Made by a program: the position numbers and the translations under genes. 64,000 nucleotides of DNA from Ulota crispa (taxonomy: Eukaryota; Streptophyta; Bryopsida; Orthotrichales; Orthotrichaceae): assembly GCA_963920765.1 (NCBI GenBank), contig OY987248.1, forward strand, positions 19,874,539 to 19,938,538, read 5' to 3'. The stretch's first letter is position 1, and each line of letters opens with the position of its first letter. Under the pieces are notes generated by a model. It made no database searches and had not been told where the DNA came from. It saw only the letters and a list, made by a program, of their open reading frames with translations. Of this stretch, positions 22,598-36,513 are shown piece after piece.

Positions 22598-25500
22598 ATG
22601 AGTAGCTGGAATTATGTTGTTACGGCTCACAAGCCTACGAATGTGACGCACTCTTGCGTCGGGTACTTCACCAATCCGCAGGAGCTCAATCTCATCATCG
22701 CGTATCCTTTCTAACGAAAATCCTTGGCTCTATTTCCTTCGACCTTGTAAATGGCGATGTTTCTTTCACAACTTGCTGTCTAAACTTTTTTAGGTTTTAG
22801 TTAGCCGAAACAATTAGGATGAGTATGACGTAGAATGCTCGCTCGTCTAAAAGTTTGGAATCGTTTTAGACGGCGGATTTTAGGTCAACGGTTGTGGACA
22901 TGTGCGGTTTGGTCATGAGGGCTGATAATCTGGTTATTGTTAGTTAGCAACATTGTTTTCCTACTTTTGAAATTTTTAATGTACTACGTGTCTCTGGCGT
23001 GCATTTTCTAAGGGTAGATGTATTCAAGTCCTGGCGATGTAGAAGCCATTGGTTGCCTTGTAAATTTGGAGCCGTTCATGGGACTGCAATTCAATGCTCG
23101 CACTTGAAATTTCCGGGTTGACAATTTGTCGATGACGAAAGATTATTAGTTGTGTTCTAGCTCGTCATTTATGAAGTTCTGTATCCATTTGGTTAGTGTG
23201 TTTCCTGTTGTTAGCTTTGACTTTGTTGTTGTGAATGGAAAGCCTTCAGTGGCCTTATTTTAAGAAATCAAAATTTCTTTTGCCGTATGAACAATCAAGT
23301 TTTGAATTAGAGTGAGTTCCGGCAGTCAATTAGATGTGAACACGTGAATACTACTTTCATTATTCACAGTTGCTTACGGCGTTGTACGTCATTGACGCGG
23401 CCATGCTGATTACGCACCATTTGTCTGTGAGTTCCTTGATTTTTATCTCAGAAAATGCACGCGAATCGAGATTCACCTGCTAACGGCGTCAGGGCTCCAG
23501 GTAAGGAGTGTTTGTGTAGTATGAATTTCCTGTATAAAACCTCAGATTTGCTTAACTATCCATTTTCTCGAGGTTATGTTCTCCCGTAGCAGTTTATGGC
23601 TTTAAGATTGAGGCTTTAAGGTTATTTGGCATAGTATTTTGCTGCTCCAATAAGTGCTCATTGGTAATCATGAAGTTCTGTTTTGTCTTAGTGGTTTTCA
23701 GATCTTTACGGTGAGCGCTGTCTCACTTTCTTTGTATAGTTTGTAAGATTGGATCAGTAAGCGATTTGTATACATTCAGGAGCTTGTTCAAACGAGGCTA
23801 GGGTTTACACAGGGATTGTATTTTCCACTCACCACTTTTGAACTCTATCAAAAGCAGCTGATATAATTTCTTTTTAATTGCAGCCTATGCTCGATGTACC
23901 TATCTACGGTCGAATCGCCACACTCGAGCTTTTCCGCCCCCCTGTAAGTCATTGAAAGTTCTTATTTGTTCTGTCCCTGTTCTGAAAGTTTGGGGCTACT
24001 GAGTGTGGGCTGTGTTAGTGTAGTGCAAGTATAAGATCTTTGGGTCCTGTCCTGGAAAGGACATATATATGTAGTAATTAATATAGAAGATTGGCATTAG
24101 TTGAGAGGTATTTGTTAGGTACAAGTTTTTTGTAAATTGATTTGGCAAATCACATGGGGTTTGGAGGGTGGTTTTAAGTTTTAAGTTAATGTGAACTATC
24201 TTGAGTTGCATCTTTTAAAAATAAAGATGAAGCACACATTTGAAGCAAAAAGCAAATAGGCCCACCTTTAGTGACCCGAATGAAGAAAAACACACTTCTC
24301 CTTAAACCATCACGGAACTACACAATCATCCCCACTACAAGTGTCTTAGTGGTAGACAGGATCATTGCACATACTCTGTGCGTTTTGTGCTAAGATGTAG
24401 ATCTCTGGTTGTGTGCAAGCGCTCATCTTATCAAGCCAAATAGTTTGCCACACAGAAAATGGTATGATGTTTTATTTGTGTTGGAAGGGAAGTAGACACG
24501 AGCACGTGAAGAGTGTTGATATGTTGTTTGCTTTGGTTACAGGGGGAGTCACAGGACGTATTATTCATATCGTTTGAGAGGTATAAATTTTGTGTTCTTC
24601 AATGGGACGCAGAAACGAGCCAGCCTATCACACGGTAAGATTTGACTTTTCTTGGTGCTGTCGTCTAAATATATTTGGTCGATTTATGTGGTGTCGGATA
24701 TACTCTGAAGCGGATACTTAGTAGGTGGTGTATTTGATGAAATGCAGAGCAATGGGAGATGTGTCTGATCGGATTGGCCGACCAACCGATAATGGGCAGG
24801 TGTGTACTTCAGCAAGTTGGAATTTCTTATCATGTCAAGATGTGTATGTTTAGGCTTTCAATTTGGACGCGTTTTGAATGTGTAATGTGATAGTGTTTCT
24901 TAACACTTGCTTATCCTTGATAACCTAAGTCAAGTACAATCTCAGGGTTTAGATTTTCCTGCGTGCAAATACATGTTTGAATTTCCATATCAGAATGTCT
25001 GGCTTCGTCTCTGTTTCAGATTGGCATTGTTGATCCCGACTGCCGCCTTATTGGTCTCCATCTTTACGATGGGCTCTTCAAGGTTTGTTTCTATCTCAAG
25101 CACCTATAGAGCGATTGATAATACCTATTCTGTATTCAAAAACTTTATGTGAGCTCTGCTTGTTTCTCTTTTTTCTTTTTGCAATCTGGTAGACAAGTTA
25201 CTGTTTGTTTGTGTCCATGAGCTTAATTTGCCTAATTTGGTGCTTGTCGAGTAATCATTCTCTCATCCCACTACTCTGAAAATAGAAGATGCATCCTAAT
25301 AACAAGCAGAAGCAACTTTCCCTAATATGAGTCATATTATTCTGTTGTCCGGAAAGTGTCGTACATGACAGACATAAGAGTCGTAATTATGATTGTTGTC
25401 TGCTGAGAGTATGCCGCTGCTGGATTCATGATTAATGTTTTTGAATAGCCGATATTCTTCGTTTCCAGGTGATTCCTATCGATAACAAAGGTCAACTGAA

Positions 25501-28500
25501 AGAAGCTTTCAATATCAGGTTCGGAAGCATGCGTGTTTTGTGTCGTTTAAATCCAAGTCTGTCACTATTTTGCATTTTCCCTTAATTTAGAAATTTTGTA
25601 ACATCATTCCCTTTATTCTCTCAACTTTGTAGTGCATTTCAGAGTTTTTAAAGGAATTTTTTACTTCTTATGTCTGGCAGGCTGGAGGAACTGCAAGTAC
25701 TGGATATTAAATTTCTTTATGGCTGTGCTAAACCTACCATCGCAGTTCTTTACCAGGTAGGATCTCATCACCGTTTGGACTCTGGAAGATGTTCTCGACA
25801 TTAGTATTGTCTCTGTGATTTCTTTAGCTTCGCTGATGCTCGACTACATCCGGAGGATTCTCATATTGTATCCCGATTGACGAACAAGTTTCGGTTAGCT
25901 TGTTCAACAGGGGTAATTGCTGGCAATGTTTATTTTGATTTTTTTTGGTCTAGGACTTGAAAGTTTCAGTTTTTGACGTCCTATCGATTAGGGGCCAGTG
26001 GGAAAGTTATTACTTTTAGATATTGTTATACTACTTCGCTCTTTCAAAAGTAGTTTAGGTCAGATGGATCCTTTTTTGATTGCACTGATGCAGTTTTCAC
26101 CATGTGGTCAACCAGGACAATAAAGATGCAAGGCACGTCAAGACTTATGAGGTGCAATTGAAAGAGAAAGATTTTGGAGAAGGCCCATGGCTGCAAAATA
26201 ATCTAGATAACGGTGCAGGCCTGTTGATTCCAGTGCCGCTTCCATTGGGCGGCTGCATCATCATTGGGGAGCAGACTATTGTTTATTATAATGGATCTGT
26301 CTTTAAAGCCATCCCTATTCGACCGGTATGTTACCTCACTTTCATTCCTTCGTACATTTTTAAATTTCTCCTTGAGGGAATACTTACAGTGGACCTGATT
26401 GGGGAGCTGTTTACAGTCAATCACGAAGGCCTATGGAAGAGTGGATAGCGATGGGTCTCGATACTTGCTGAGCGATCACAATGGCATGTTATATTTGCTT
26501 GTTATCTCACACGATAATGAAAGGTCAGTACTTAAGGTTTTTTGGAATCCTTTTAGTCTTTTTCGATTATAGTTTAAGTTGCACAAAGGTCCTTACTAGC
26601 CATGTGCTTCGAGAAATTGTAGTTTTGGTCAGCATTCCTTGATGGAAGTAATTGACCTCCATCCACAATATACAGCGATGCTGAAGAGACTATTGTTTCA
26701 TTGTATCTTTTAGAAACCATTAATTGAACTATGAATTTGGGTTACCATACAGGGTCTCAGCCTTGAATGTAGAGCTACTTGGGGAGACATCGGCAGCATC
26801 CACTCTGTCCTATCTTGACAATGGGGTTGTGTATGTTGGTTCCAGTTACGGCGATTCACAGGTATGTTTTTTGTCAAACACATTCGCTGTTTGCTTGTAT
26901 TGGATTTGGTTTGTACTTCCTGCAAAGCTGCATGACTTTGTGTCAAGATTTTACATCAATGACTTTTGGTGTAGTTTTCTTGGTATGTAGATATGCAGAG
27001 TCAGGTCCTTTTTGGCCTCCTTGTACTTCCTTTTTTTGCAGATGCATATAATGAGCTTGTGGGACTGACAGTAATCTGACGCGGTTGTGCAGCTGATCAG
27101 ATTGAATCAACAACAAGATGCCAAGGGGTTCTATGTTGACGTCCTGGAAAGTTTTGTGAATCTGGGACCTATTGTAGATCTTTGTGTTGTGGATCTTGAA
27201 AGGCAAGGTCAAGGACAAGTGGTCACCTGCTCGGGTGCTTTCAAAGATGGCTCCCTGCGGATAGTGCGAAATGGTATTGGCATTAATGAGCAGGTCAGTC
27301 TCTCAATCTGTCTCGTTGAGCTTATGGGATTACCAAGACAGTTGGATAATTGCATATGCAACATGTATGCTTCAATAGATCATTCTTTGTTGAATCGCTT
27401 AATATACGTCCAGCATGCTGTATCTTTCGGTTGTTTGTCACCTTCTCTACATCAGATATTAGCACGATAAGGTGCATCGAGGCATTTATCAGGTGTTTTT
27501 GTGCAGGCATCTGCAGAGTTGCAAGGTATAAAGGGCATGTGGTCATTGCGAGCATCATCAAGTGATGTCTTCGATACATTCCTAGTAGTGAGTTTCATAA
27601 GTGAGACACGTATTTTGGCCATGAATGCTGACGACGAACTTGAAGAAACTGAGATCGACGGCTTTGACTCTGAAGCTCAGACCCTCTTTTGTCATAATGC
27701 TGTCCATGACCAACTTGTACAGGTAAGGACGTGGGCTATGCTTTGGCTTTTGTTTTGCTAAACCATACTGTTCAGGTGTCGCAGTGCTCTGGTTCATTTA
27801 GATTTAAGGAGGAGTCGTTTGTGCCATGCTTTGGACGTGTATAACAAGTAGGAAATTGCGATTTCGTATTGCTAAAGTTTTTTTTCTCATGTTAATTTGG
27901 ATTTACCTTTATTCAATATCATGTGAGTTTTTGAACCAGTCTTTCATCCTATTTCCTGATCATCCAGCATTTTGACACAGGTCACAGCAGGCTCATTACG
28001 TCTTGTTGATGCAAAGACGAGGAGGCAGCTGACAGAGTGGAAGGCCCCAGCACCAATTTCAATTAATGTTGCTACTGCAAATGCATCTCAGGTTTACTTT
28101 GGTGATACTAGAGTCTTCCCTGAAATTAAGGCTAAGTATAATGTTGTAAATCGGGTCAATTGTACCTGTCTTTCTTTTTCATTATCACTTGGATTCTCTG
28201 TTTTTATATTTTCTGAGAATTGGCAGCATTCAGATGTTCACAGTGATTTCTAATTTTATCAATTCTCTGGATGAACAGGTCCTGCTTGCAACAGGAGGTG
28301 GCAATCTTGTATGTATTGAGATAGGGCAAGGTGTATTGGTGGAGGTGGCACATGTACAGTTGGAATATGAAATCTCTTGTTTGGATATCAATCCTGTGGG
28401 GGACAATCCTGAGCGCAGCAACTTGGTAGCAGTTGGCATGTGGACAGACATCAGTGTCCGAATTTTCTCGTTGCCTTCTCTTTCCTTGATTACCAAAGAG

Positions 28501-31003
28501 ATGTTGGGTGGAGAGATCATTCCCCGTTCTGTCCTCTTCTGCTCTTTCGATGGGGTGAGTTTTCCCATGTGGTATTCATTTCCTTGCTGACGCTAGATCT
28601 TGATTTCATTTCTTCGTTTCTCCTGCTGAAGATGGCTCTGGTTTGTTTTGCCCTTGTCAAGTCAAGTTGCTCAAGGGTTGATCCTCTCGTCTTTCTTTCC
28701 CTCCAATCTGCGGGAGGACTCTTGCTAACAAGATTGCGGTATTTGATCTTTTTTTTTTATTAATCTTCTGTTAAGTTGTGATATTGTTCCGGGTGCTAGA
28801 ACTTTGCTTAGACGCTTTTTGCTTCACAACTTTCTGGGCTTTAGCTTGATTTAATATCATAAAATCAATCTGAATTTCTTTTCCGTGTTTTGCATTCTTT
28901 GTGTGCGTGATCAGGTGTTAATCTAAGTTTTATGCTGTTAATCAGATTGCGTACCTTTTGTGTGCTTTGGGAGATGGACACCTCTTCAACTTCACGCTGA
29001 ACGCAGTGACGGGAGAATTGTCTGATAGAAAGAAGATATCTCTTGGTACGCAACCTATTGCATTACGTACCTTCCGATCCAAGAACGCCACACATGTATT
29101 TGCAGCCTCAGATCGTCCAACAGTGATTTACAGCAGCAATAAGAAACTTCTGTACAGTAATGTCAATCTGAAGGAAGTCAATCATATGTGCCCATTCAAC
29201 TCTGCATCATTTCCAGACAGGTTCGTTTCTGACAATCTAGCGAATGCAGTTATCCTGGAAATGTTCAGCTCAGCATATCTCTGAGGGATTTGGTATATAC
29301 GTCCTCACCGCTGCAGACTCGTGTTGCAGTACCTCTCTCTTAGTTTCTTTGTGGAATTATTTTTAGGAATCAGTGTGTTGGTCGTATCTCAGTGGGATCA
29401 AATTATGAAAACATTGTTTGATGTCCACAGTCTTGCCATTGGGAAGGAAGGAGAGCTCACTATCGGTACTATCGATGATATTCAGAAGCTTCACATTCGC
29501 ACTGTTCCACTTGGGGAACACCCTCGCCGTATTGCTCACCAAGAACAATCTCGCACGTTTGCCATTTGCTCTGTTAAGTATGCACCGACAGGTTCCAATG
29601 GTGAAGATATGGAAACCCATTATGTTCGGTTGATTGAAGACCAGACATTTGACATTACATCGTGGTTTTCTCTCGATCCATACGAAAACGGATGTTCCAT
29701 TATCACTTGTTCCTTCACTGATGACTTCAACGTGTACTATTGTGTGGGGACGGCCTATGCTCTTCCGGAAGAAAACGAACCCAACAAGGTACGCACTCTT
29801 TAGCTAACTGCCCAGGATGTCCCTCTTCCGGTAATGTTCTTCGGCTGATTTATTTCATGAAAGTACATATTTCTGTTCTACTTTTGACCTCAAATGCTGC
29901 ACCTCAAATCCGGGCTTGAAATTTTTCGAGGGCTTTCTTCCTCACCTCACTGGGAACGTATGTTCTGTTGAAACAGGGTCGTATACTAGTTTTTCTCGTG
30001 GAAGACGGCAAGCTCCAGTTGGTGGCAGAGAAAGAAGTCAAGGGGGCTGTGTATAATTTGAACGCTTTCAACGGCAAGCTGCTAGCAGGAATTAACCAAA
30101 AGATTGCTCTATATAAGTGGACATTGCGTGATGATAGTACGAGGGAGCTGCAGTATGAGTCCTCTCATCATGGTCACATCTTAGCCTTATATGTTCAATC
30201 CCGAGGAGATTTTATCGTTGTGGGAGATTTGATGAAATCAATTTCGCTACTAATTTACAAGGTTTGTACCATTTTCAAGTTACAGATTATGTCTATTTTA
30301 TTAGGTACTTCGCTTTGCAATTGTCCTCTTGCTTTGTACTGTATTTTGCATTTTTGCTGGCAATGTAAAATCTTCAGGAATGTACTGAAGGAAGAAAAAA
30401 ATTGTGTCTTGTGTTTGACAGCCCGAAGAGGGGGCGATTGAGGAGAGAGCTCGGGATTACAATGCGAACTGGATGACAGCTGTTGAAATATTGGATGACG
30501 ACACGTATCTAGGGGCAGAGAATAGTTTCAACCTTTTCACCGTGCGGAAGAACAACGACGCCGCTACAGATGAAGAGAGAGGTCGATTGGAAGTGGTGGG
30601 CGAGTACCACCTGGGCGAGTTCGTGAACAGATTTCGACATGGATCTCTGGTGATGCGACTGCCTGACAGTGAAGCCAGTCAGATTCCAACCGTCATCTTT
30701 GGAACTGTGAATGGCGTCATAGGAGTCATTGCTTCCCTGCCGCAGGAACAGTATTTGTTTCTGCAGAAGCTGCAGCAGGCTTTGGTGAAGGTGATCAAAG
30801 GTGTGGGTGGATTGAGCCACGAACAGTGGCGCTCTTTCAGCAATGAGCGGAAAACTGTGGACGCTCGCAACTTTTTAGATGGTGACTTGATTGAGTCCTT
30901 CCTGGATCTCAGTAGAAACAAGATGGAGGAAATCGCTACTCCTCTTGACGTTTCTGTTGAAGAGCTTTGCAAACGTGTAGAGGAGCTTACTAGGCTACAT
31001 TAA
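22598..31003 (+). CDS. DDB1: DDB1, damaged-DNA-binding protein 1 (CUL4 adaptor)
   Basis: Nineteen exons join in phase into 1091 codons plus stop: 22598-22701, 23452-23500, 23884-23943, 24543-24634, 24748-24799, 25020-25082, 25469-25518, 25681-25756, 26116-26325, 26417-26523, 26753-26861, 27093-27293, 27507-27722, 27981-28091, 28279-28554, 28946-29220, 29431-29788, 29977-30261, 30422-31003. All introns are GT-AG. The protein starts [20 protein letters not shown] and ends [13 protein letters not shown], as in plant DDB1 proteins of about 1088 aa. Other family blocks seen: [78 protein letters not shown]. Known role: three beta-propellers and a helical C-terminal domain; the second propeller binds CUL4 and the others hold DCAF substrate receptors, in nucleotide-excision repair and light/chromatin signalling. 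No frameshift or stop breaks it. Confidence 0.97.
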
Positions 31004-31901
31004 GCGCTGTTGCTAATTGTTGTCGGACGCCGTCCAATTCTGTATGCGAAGAAGGTGAGCACAGAAATTTACCCGTCAAGCCCTACATATAGTATGTGGG
31101 AAATGCATTCCACCTGTGCAGTATTTAGAGAAGTGTAGGAATTTAGATCCTTAGGTTACAGCTAGCTAAAGGAGATTGATTACTGCAAGCAACGTTTTGT
31201 TAAAATATTTTAAAAGACTCCATTCGGTTGCCTTTGTTTTTCTTTGGCAGAGGGGAAGAAGAAGGTTTTGTCAACTTTCACTCGACCTGGACTCTAACCC
31301 TAGTCGGTCGGGTGCGAGCCAAGTATCTTAACCAAAATGACGCACCACAGTAAAACGACTATCAAGTTACAAAACAAAACAAAGCGCAATGCTTCAAAGG
31401 TTGAGACTTCTAAACATCCACTTCTTAGCAAGCGTAAGAAGGTTTATTGTATTGGACTCGTTTTGCTTTGCTACGGGATAAGAGAGACCGACTTGGAAGT
31501 CGAAGCCTCGCCAGTCGCCAGGGGAGTTCTTCTTTCTTCTTTTCATTGACTGTTACCAAACGTAAACCACTCACCTCAGGGAATTGAATTTAAGGTAATC
31601 TGCTCGAATTACGGCCCTCTCTTGTAAACATAACATTGTTCACCCGCTGCTTTTGCTGCCCCCAGGTGGAGGGATATTCCCCCCTTGATACTTGGGGGGA
31701 GAATATAGTTATATTTCAGCTCTGTTGATTGGAGAATATAGTTATATTTCAGCTCTGTTGATTGGAGAGGGACAGAGCTTGAGGTTTGGATTCGTTGGGG
31801 ATCCTCATATTGGGGGGAGCAAAAGGGAACCCCTCAGTGAAGGTTAACAATGTTATGAAGAGTCCCTATAATTTGCTTAGGAATGGATATGAAGTGATCC
31901 A
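31004..31901. other. 3' UTR of DDB1 and short intergenic stretch
   Basis: No gene is supported. A perfect tandem duplication of 33 bp (GGAGAATATAGTTATATTTC and following) lies at 31698-31763. Possible inverted ends CATAACATTGTTCACC (about 31628) and GGTTAACAATGTTATG (about 31843) could mark another small element, but without a visible target duplication. Confidence 0.45.
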
Positions 31902-31905
31902 TTAA

Positions 31906-32811
31906 CCCTTTAAGGACCACGCGACCATATTTTGGTCACTGGGAGTGGTTATTGGCCTGTAGGTTGAAATCGCTCAATAATTTGGAATTTGGTCTTGAAG
32001 TATGCATGTGATCACAAGAAATTTGCATCCATCTAAAAAATAACAATGCAATTGGGTATGTGAGTTGATAAATAATGGTGTTTATATGGCATGGCTTCAA
32101 AATATGTATTCAACTTTTGTCAAAGATGGATCAAAGCAACAACACAATACATCAAGTATGCAAGAAGAATGTCAAATTTCAATTGCACAATTCTAAAAAA
32201 AATCAAATTGCTTAAGAAATACGCTTGTATTGTTTTCATATATGGTAGTAGAATAATTGTAGTATTTGAAGATCTACTAAAATGTTGTTGTCATTTTGGC
32301 TTTAAAATTTGTCATCCTACATCTAAGGCCAATTCTTGATTGTTTTCACCATTTGGATTTGCCAAAATAATTATCAAATTTCTTGTAGAACCGTTTTAGG
32401 GTAGTAAAGAAAGTGGGTTTTTTGACCCTTTTTGTCCACTTAGCTACACCTTGGGATTGCTATTTTTGTCTATTTTGTGTGAAACTAGTCTTGTTGGAAA
32501 GGTGGGAAACCCTACTTTCTAGAAATGTAAGGCTCTTCTCAATCAAAGCTTGCATGAAAGGTTAACATTCAAAACTAAACAAGAATGAAACACAAGAGGT
32601 TTTTCGCATATGGCTCACTCAATCATTATAATATTTCACCTCCAACGGTAAACCTAGCTGAAATTTTGGTGCTTTACAATGAACAAGGTGTACTTCCCAT
32701 TTGTACGATTGGATTATTTAAAATAGGTCCATATTTGAGTCAATTCCAAATTTAAGCTTACAACCCCCGTTTTTAGTGGATTCTGTGAAAATGGGTGTGG
32801 TCATTAAAGGG
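31906..32811. mobile_element. TTAA-family element, 906 bp
   Basis: Flanked by TTAA (31902-31905 and 32812-32815). Ends CCCTTTAAGGACCACGCG and GTGTGGTCATTAAAGGG give a 15-bp inverted repeat with one mismatch. No transposase-sized frame is present. Confidence 0.8.
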
Positions 32812-33082
32812 TTAATGGACCTCTTTAGCCATCAGTGGGTGTTAAACCTTTGATTTTTAAAGGTTTTTGGATGATTCTATCTGGAATTTTTTTGAAAGTT
32901 GTGGGGTGGTTGCTCATACATCATCTACAAAGTTATCACCAGGGCTATTTTTTTTGGCGTTGTAACGCCAAATTTGAAGTATTCAGATTTGCTACTAACC
33001 AATGCACGGCGATCCCTTGAGAATTTCTCCCCCATGAGAAGGCATGTAGCAATTTACTATTCATTTACAGTACAAAAAAAGA

Positions 33083-33497
33083 GGGACTTGATATGGGCAC
33101 ACTAGGGGCTTGATATATGCACACTCCTTTGGGGTAAATTTTACATTTTTGCCACCAAAAAGTTGAATTTGAAAATTTTGAATTCAAGTTTTGGACTTAG
33201 AGACTTGGATTTTGTCTACAACCATAAAGGAGGTTACAATTGAACAACACACAATAATAAAGAATATCTAGGGAAAAAGTATTATTTTTACTTTTGTTTG
33301 TAAAAGAGATGAGTTTTTTCATTGGGTGTTGTTCAATTGTAACCTCCTTTATGGTTCTAGACAAAATCAAGGTTTGTTAGTCCAAATTTGAATTCAAAAA
33401 ACTTCAAAATCAGCTTTTTGATGGTAAAAATCTAAAATTTACCCCCCATGGTGGTGTGCATATATAAAACCCCCAATGTGCCCATATATCAATTCCC
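33083..33497. mobile_element. Foldback element with GGGAATTG-type ends
   Basis: The two halves are long inverted repeats meeting near 33290: arms contain AACCATAAAGGAGGTTACAA and TTGTAACCTCCTTTATGGTT. Ends are GGGACTTGATATGGGCAC and GTGCCCATATATCAATTCCC. Homologous in structure and partly in sequence to 49353-49760. Confidence 0.75.
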
Positions 33498-33589
33498 AAA
33501 ATATAACCCCGGTTATCACTCTTGCAAAGCTTCACAAAGTATTGGATAAAAAATTCAATAAGTCTTCATAATGTATGTCTGTAATAATG

Positions 33590-34915
33590 TCACAAAGAGT
33601 TGAGATGTGATATTACAGAGGTCAAGATGTGATATTACAAAAGTCACTATGATTGTATCCATAATATCACATAAAGTTGAGATGTGATATTAGAGAGGTT
33701 AGGGTGTGATATTACAGAGGTAGATTTTGATATTACAAAGGTCACTATAATTATATCCATAATATCACAAAGAATGGAGATGTGATATTAAAGAGGTTAG
33801 TGTGGCTACTAATCATACTACTTAAATCTCAATTACCTCTATAACATCACATACTAACCTATTTAATATCACATCTCCATTCTTTGTGATATTATGGATA
33901 CAATCATAGTGACTTTTGTAATATCACATCTTGACCTCTGTAATATCACATCCTAACCTCTTTAACCCCTAAAGGACATTTGGCCCTTTTGGGGGACAAA
34001 TGGGATATTCAGCGTGTACTTATAACTAAACTACTTTGTGTGATTTTTTGAATCTTTTAAGGAAGATGGGAATTCAAAGATCTACGTGGGCATCTAATTT
34101 TTTCTTTGTTCCAACATTTATTGAAGAAGTAAAAAATGAATTTTTGCAAAATAGAGGAGGGCGGGCAGCCCAAAAATTTCTTTAAAATTGTATTTAAAAA
34201 AAAATAAAAAAATAAAAAAGGTTCTTCAAACTTACATATACGTGGGGAGCTTTGAACCATTCAATTTTGATTGATGAGATGAAAATTATGAGAAGTTTTC
34301 AATTGTAGGTAGGTGTGGTTTTGACTTTTGAGAGAAACCATACCTACATGCAAACTAAAACTTCTCACAAGTTTCATCTCATCAATCAAAATTGAATGAT
34401 TCAAAGCTCCCTACTTATATGAGTCTGAAGAACCTATTTTGTATTTTTATTTATTTTTAAATACAATTTTAAAGAAGATTTTGGGCTACCTACCCTCCCC
34501 CGTTTTGCATAAATTCATTTTTAACTTCTTCAATAAAAGTCAAAATGAAGAAAAAATTAGATGCCTACGCAGATCTTTGAATTTCCCATCTTCCTTAAAA
34601 GTTTCAAAAAATCACACAAAGTAGTTTAGCCATAGGTACTTGCTCAAAATCCCATTTGACCCTTGAAGGGACAATGGTCCTTTAGGGGTTAATATCACAT
34701 TGCTACTTTGTATGGTATTATGGATACAATCATATTGATCTTTGTAATATCACATTGACCTCTATAATATAACATCTTGGCCTCTTTAATATCACATCCC
34801 ACCCTCTTTAATATCACATCCTATCCTCTTTAACATCACATCCTATCCTCTTTAATATCACATCCTATCCTCTTTAATATCACATCCTAACCTCTTTAAT
34901 ACCACATCCATTATA
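33590..34915. repeat. Inverted satellite array of ATATCACA units, split by an element
   Basis: From about 33590 to 33800 the units read GATGTGATATTACAGAGGT; from about 33835 to 34915 they read in the opposite sense, for example CCTCTTTAATATCACATCCTAT with a 22-bp period (clearest at 34796-34910). The second arm is interrupted by the TTAA-family element 33966-34688. The array can fold back on itself. Confidence 0.85.
33966..34688. mobile_element. TTAA-family foldback element, 723 bp, inside satellite
   Basis: Flanked by perfect TTAA copies (33962-33965 and 34689-34692). Ends CCCCTAAAGGACATTTGG and ACAATGGTCCTTTAGGGG. The entire element is a long imperfect palindrome centred near 34325. The tandem unit CCTCTTTAATATCACATCC gives the exact pre-insertion sequence, so the duplicated target is TTAA. 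Confidence 0.9.
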
Positions 34916-35520
34916 AAAACTCATATCAATGCTTTCTAATCACGCGCTTTTACATTAGAGGACACGGATTTTGAGAAGAATTAAACGACAATTGCAAAGA
35001 GAATTGGTTACAAACGAGCTCACTAACAAAATTGCGCAAATTAGAATTTAGGATTTAGTAGTGGAAGAAGATTAGCTTGCTAGAAGAGAGCTACAAGATC
35101 ACTTGATACCTTTTATAAAGAAAGGCCATAATTAGTTTGAATTATCACCCACCTCTAGAGGTGGGTAATAAAAATTTAAAAGCATGATCACTTGCAAAAG
35201 TGGGCTGTAGTTATCTAGCTGTGAGAAAAAAGCAAGGTCTGACATCCACTATTGAGTAGATAGTAGATAAGGTGTACTCTATTGCAAGAGTCAATTGCTT
35301 TACAATTTGCAAATGAATGGATTTTGGGAGACCTACAAATCACAGATGGGTAGGCCTTACCTACCATGGAAAGCTTTGAGAATTCATCAATCAACAATTC
35401 GATAATGCTTCAAAAAATATGCAAATTTTTTTGTTACTTTTGGAATCTATTTCTCTTTGTTTGAAAATTAGACAAAAAATATTTGTCTTAAAAAGCCCAT
35501 GAAATGGCAAACCAACTCAA
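34916..35520. repeat. Dispersed repeat next to the satellite
   Basis: From about 35265 onward the sequence matches 20427-20629 plus 21037-21095 and, on the other strand, 57924-58205. The stretch 34920-35260 holds no recognisable element. No gene is supported. Confidence 0.5.
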
Positions 35521-35742
35521 CCCCTGAATGTCTAAACGTGCCACTGCAACCAGTATAATACAAGATCCTTTTCTTGTATTTGAAGTAGATTCACGCATTT
35601 ACTACATTTGAGATCAACAAAGAATTGAAACATAAATCAACAAGGTTCTAGTGAACTGCTCAAGATCCCGAATTAAAACTTCTTAGTGATAGCAAATGTC
35701 AGTTATAGAGCAGCTTATATACTATGCCCTATTGTCTAAGAG
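35521..35742 (-). mobile_element. TTAA-family element, short type, 222 bp
   Basis: Begins CCCCTGAATGTCTAAACG and is flanked by TCAA on the left and TTAA on the right. It is a reversed relative of the elements at 42666-42898 and 46390-46615, sharing ACTACATTTGAGATCAACAA. Confidence 0.65.
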
Positions 35743-35746
35743 TTAA

Positions 35747-36513
35747 AAGTCGCTGTTTGAGCACACTACCCTAGCTTGGATGGCAGAGTTAACTGGACAC
35801 ATGACAGAAGATGCCTTTCCTATGCTATGAAGCAAATCATGAGCTTGGGTTGAACATTCGATAGTGATCTTGATTTAAAGTATGTTTTTAGCATAATATA
35901 TTTTGAATCTTGATACACACTATCTGATTCTCAAAAGGAAATACTAAACTTTGCAATAATATAACATGTAAATACCCTTGTTATGGACACTTTGGAAATG
36001 CTTATAGTGGACTTTACACGGTTTGTTCTAAATTGCACCACCATTCAGCGTATTGTTCCTTTTTATTCAAAATCTTATTGACGTCATGTTTTATGTTCCA
36101 ATTAGGTTAGTGTCGATTTTGTTACTCTTACTTTAATAAGTAAATAAAGTGAAGTCAAAGTAAAGTTGAGACTAAATGAATTTAATATGGAAAATAGTTG
36201 CATGTAGCTCTTTTTCTACATTTTGCTTTACACTAAAATTAATCTCACAATATTGAAAAACTTGTTTTCAAAGAGATGGTAACCTTGCATCAAATGGGAC
36301 AATTCTTCTCATTATTATTGAAGTTATTTTCCTTTATGCACCAAATGCAAAAGTATACTTTTGTTGTAATTACTTCATTTGATGTAGATTTAAAATGACA
36401 AGTGTTTTCCTCACAAAGCTATTTTCTTTGTAAGATATCGTAATCTAGAACAAAACAAAGATGATGTATTGGCATGAATGTTAAAGGCTAAAGAAGCATT
36501 TGTATTGCATTTA
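35747..36513. other. AT-rich intergenic stretch, nothing recognised
   Basis: No gene, no clear element ends and no tandem repeat were seen. Base composition is strongly AT-rich, like the remains of old transposons. Confidence 0.4.

Noticed and set aside
31260..31330. A tRNA gene near the GGTCGGGTGCGAGCC sequence
   Set aside because: No cloverleaf could be formed and the B-box consensus GGTTCGAATCC is missing.
33590..34915. CRISPR-like array of repeats
   Set aside because: The repeats are contiguous 22-bp units without unique spacers, run in both orientations and occur in a eukaryotic nuclear context.
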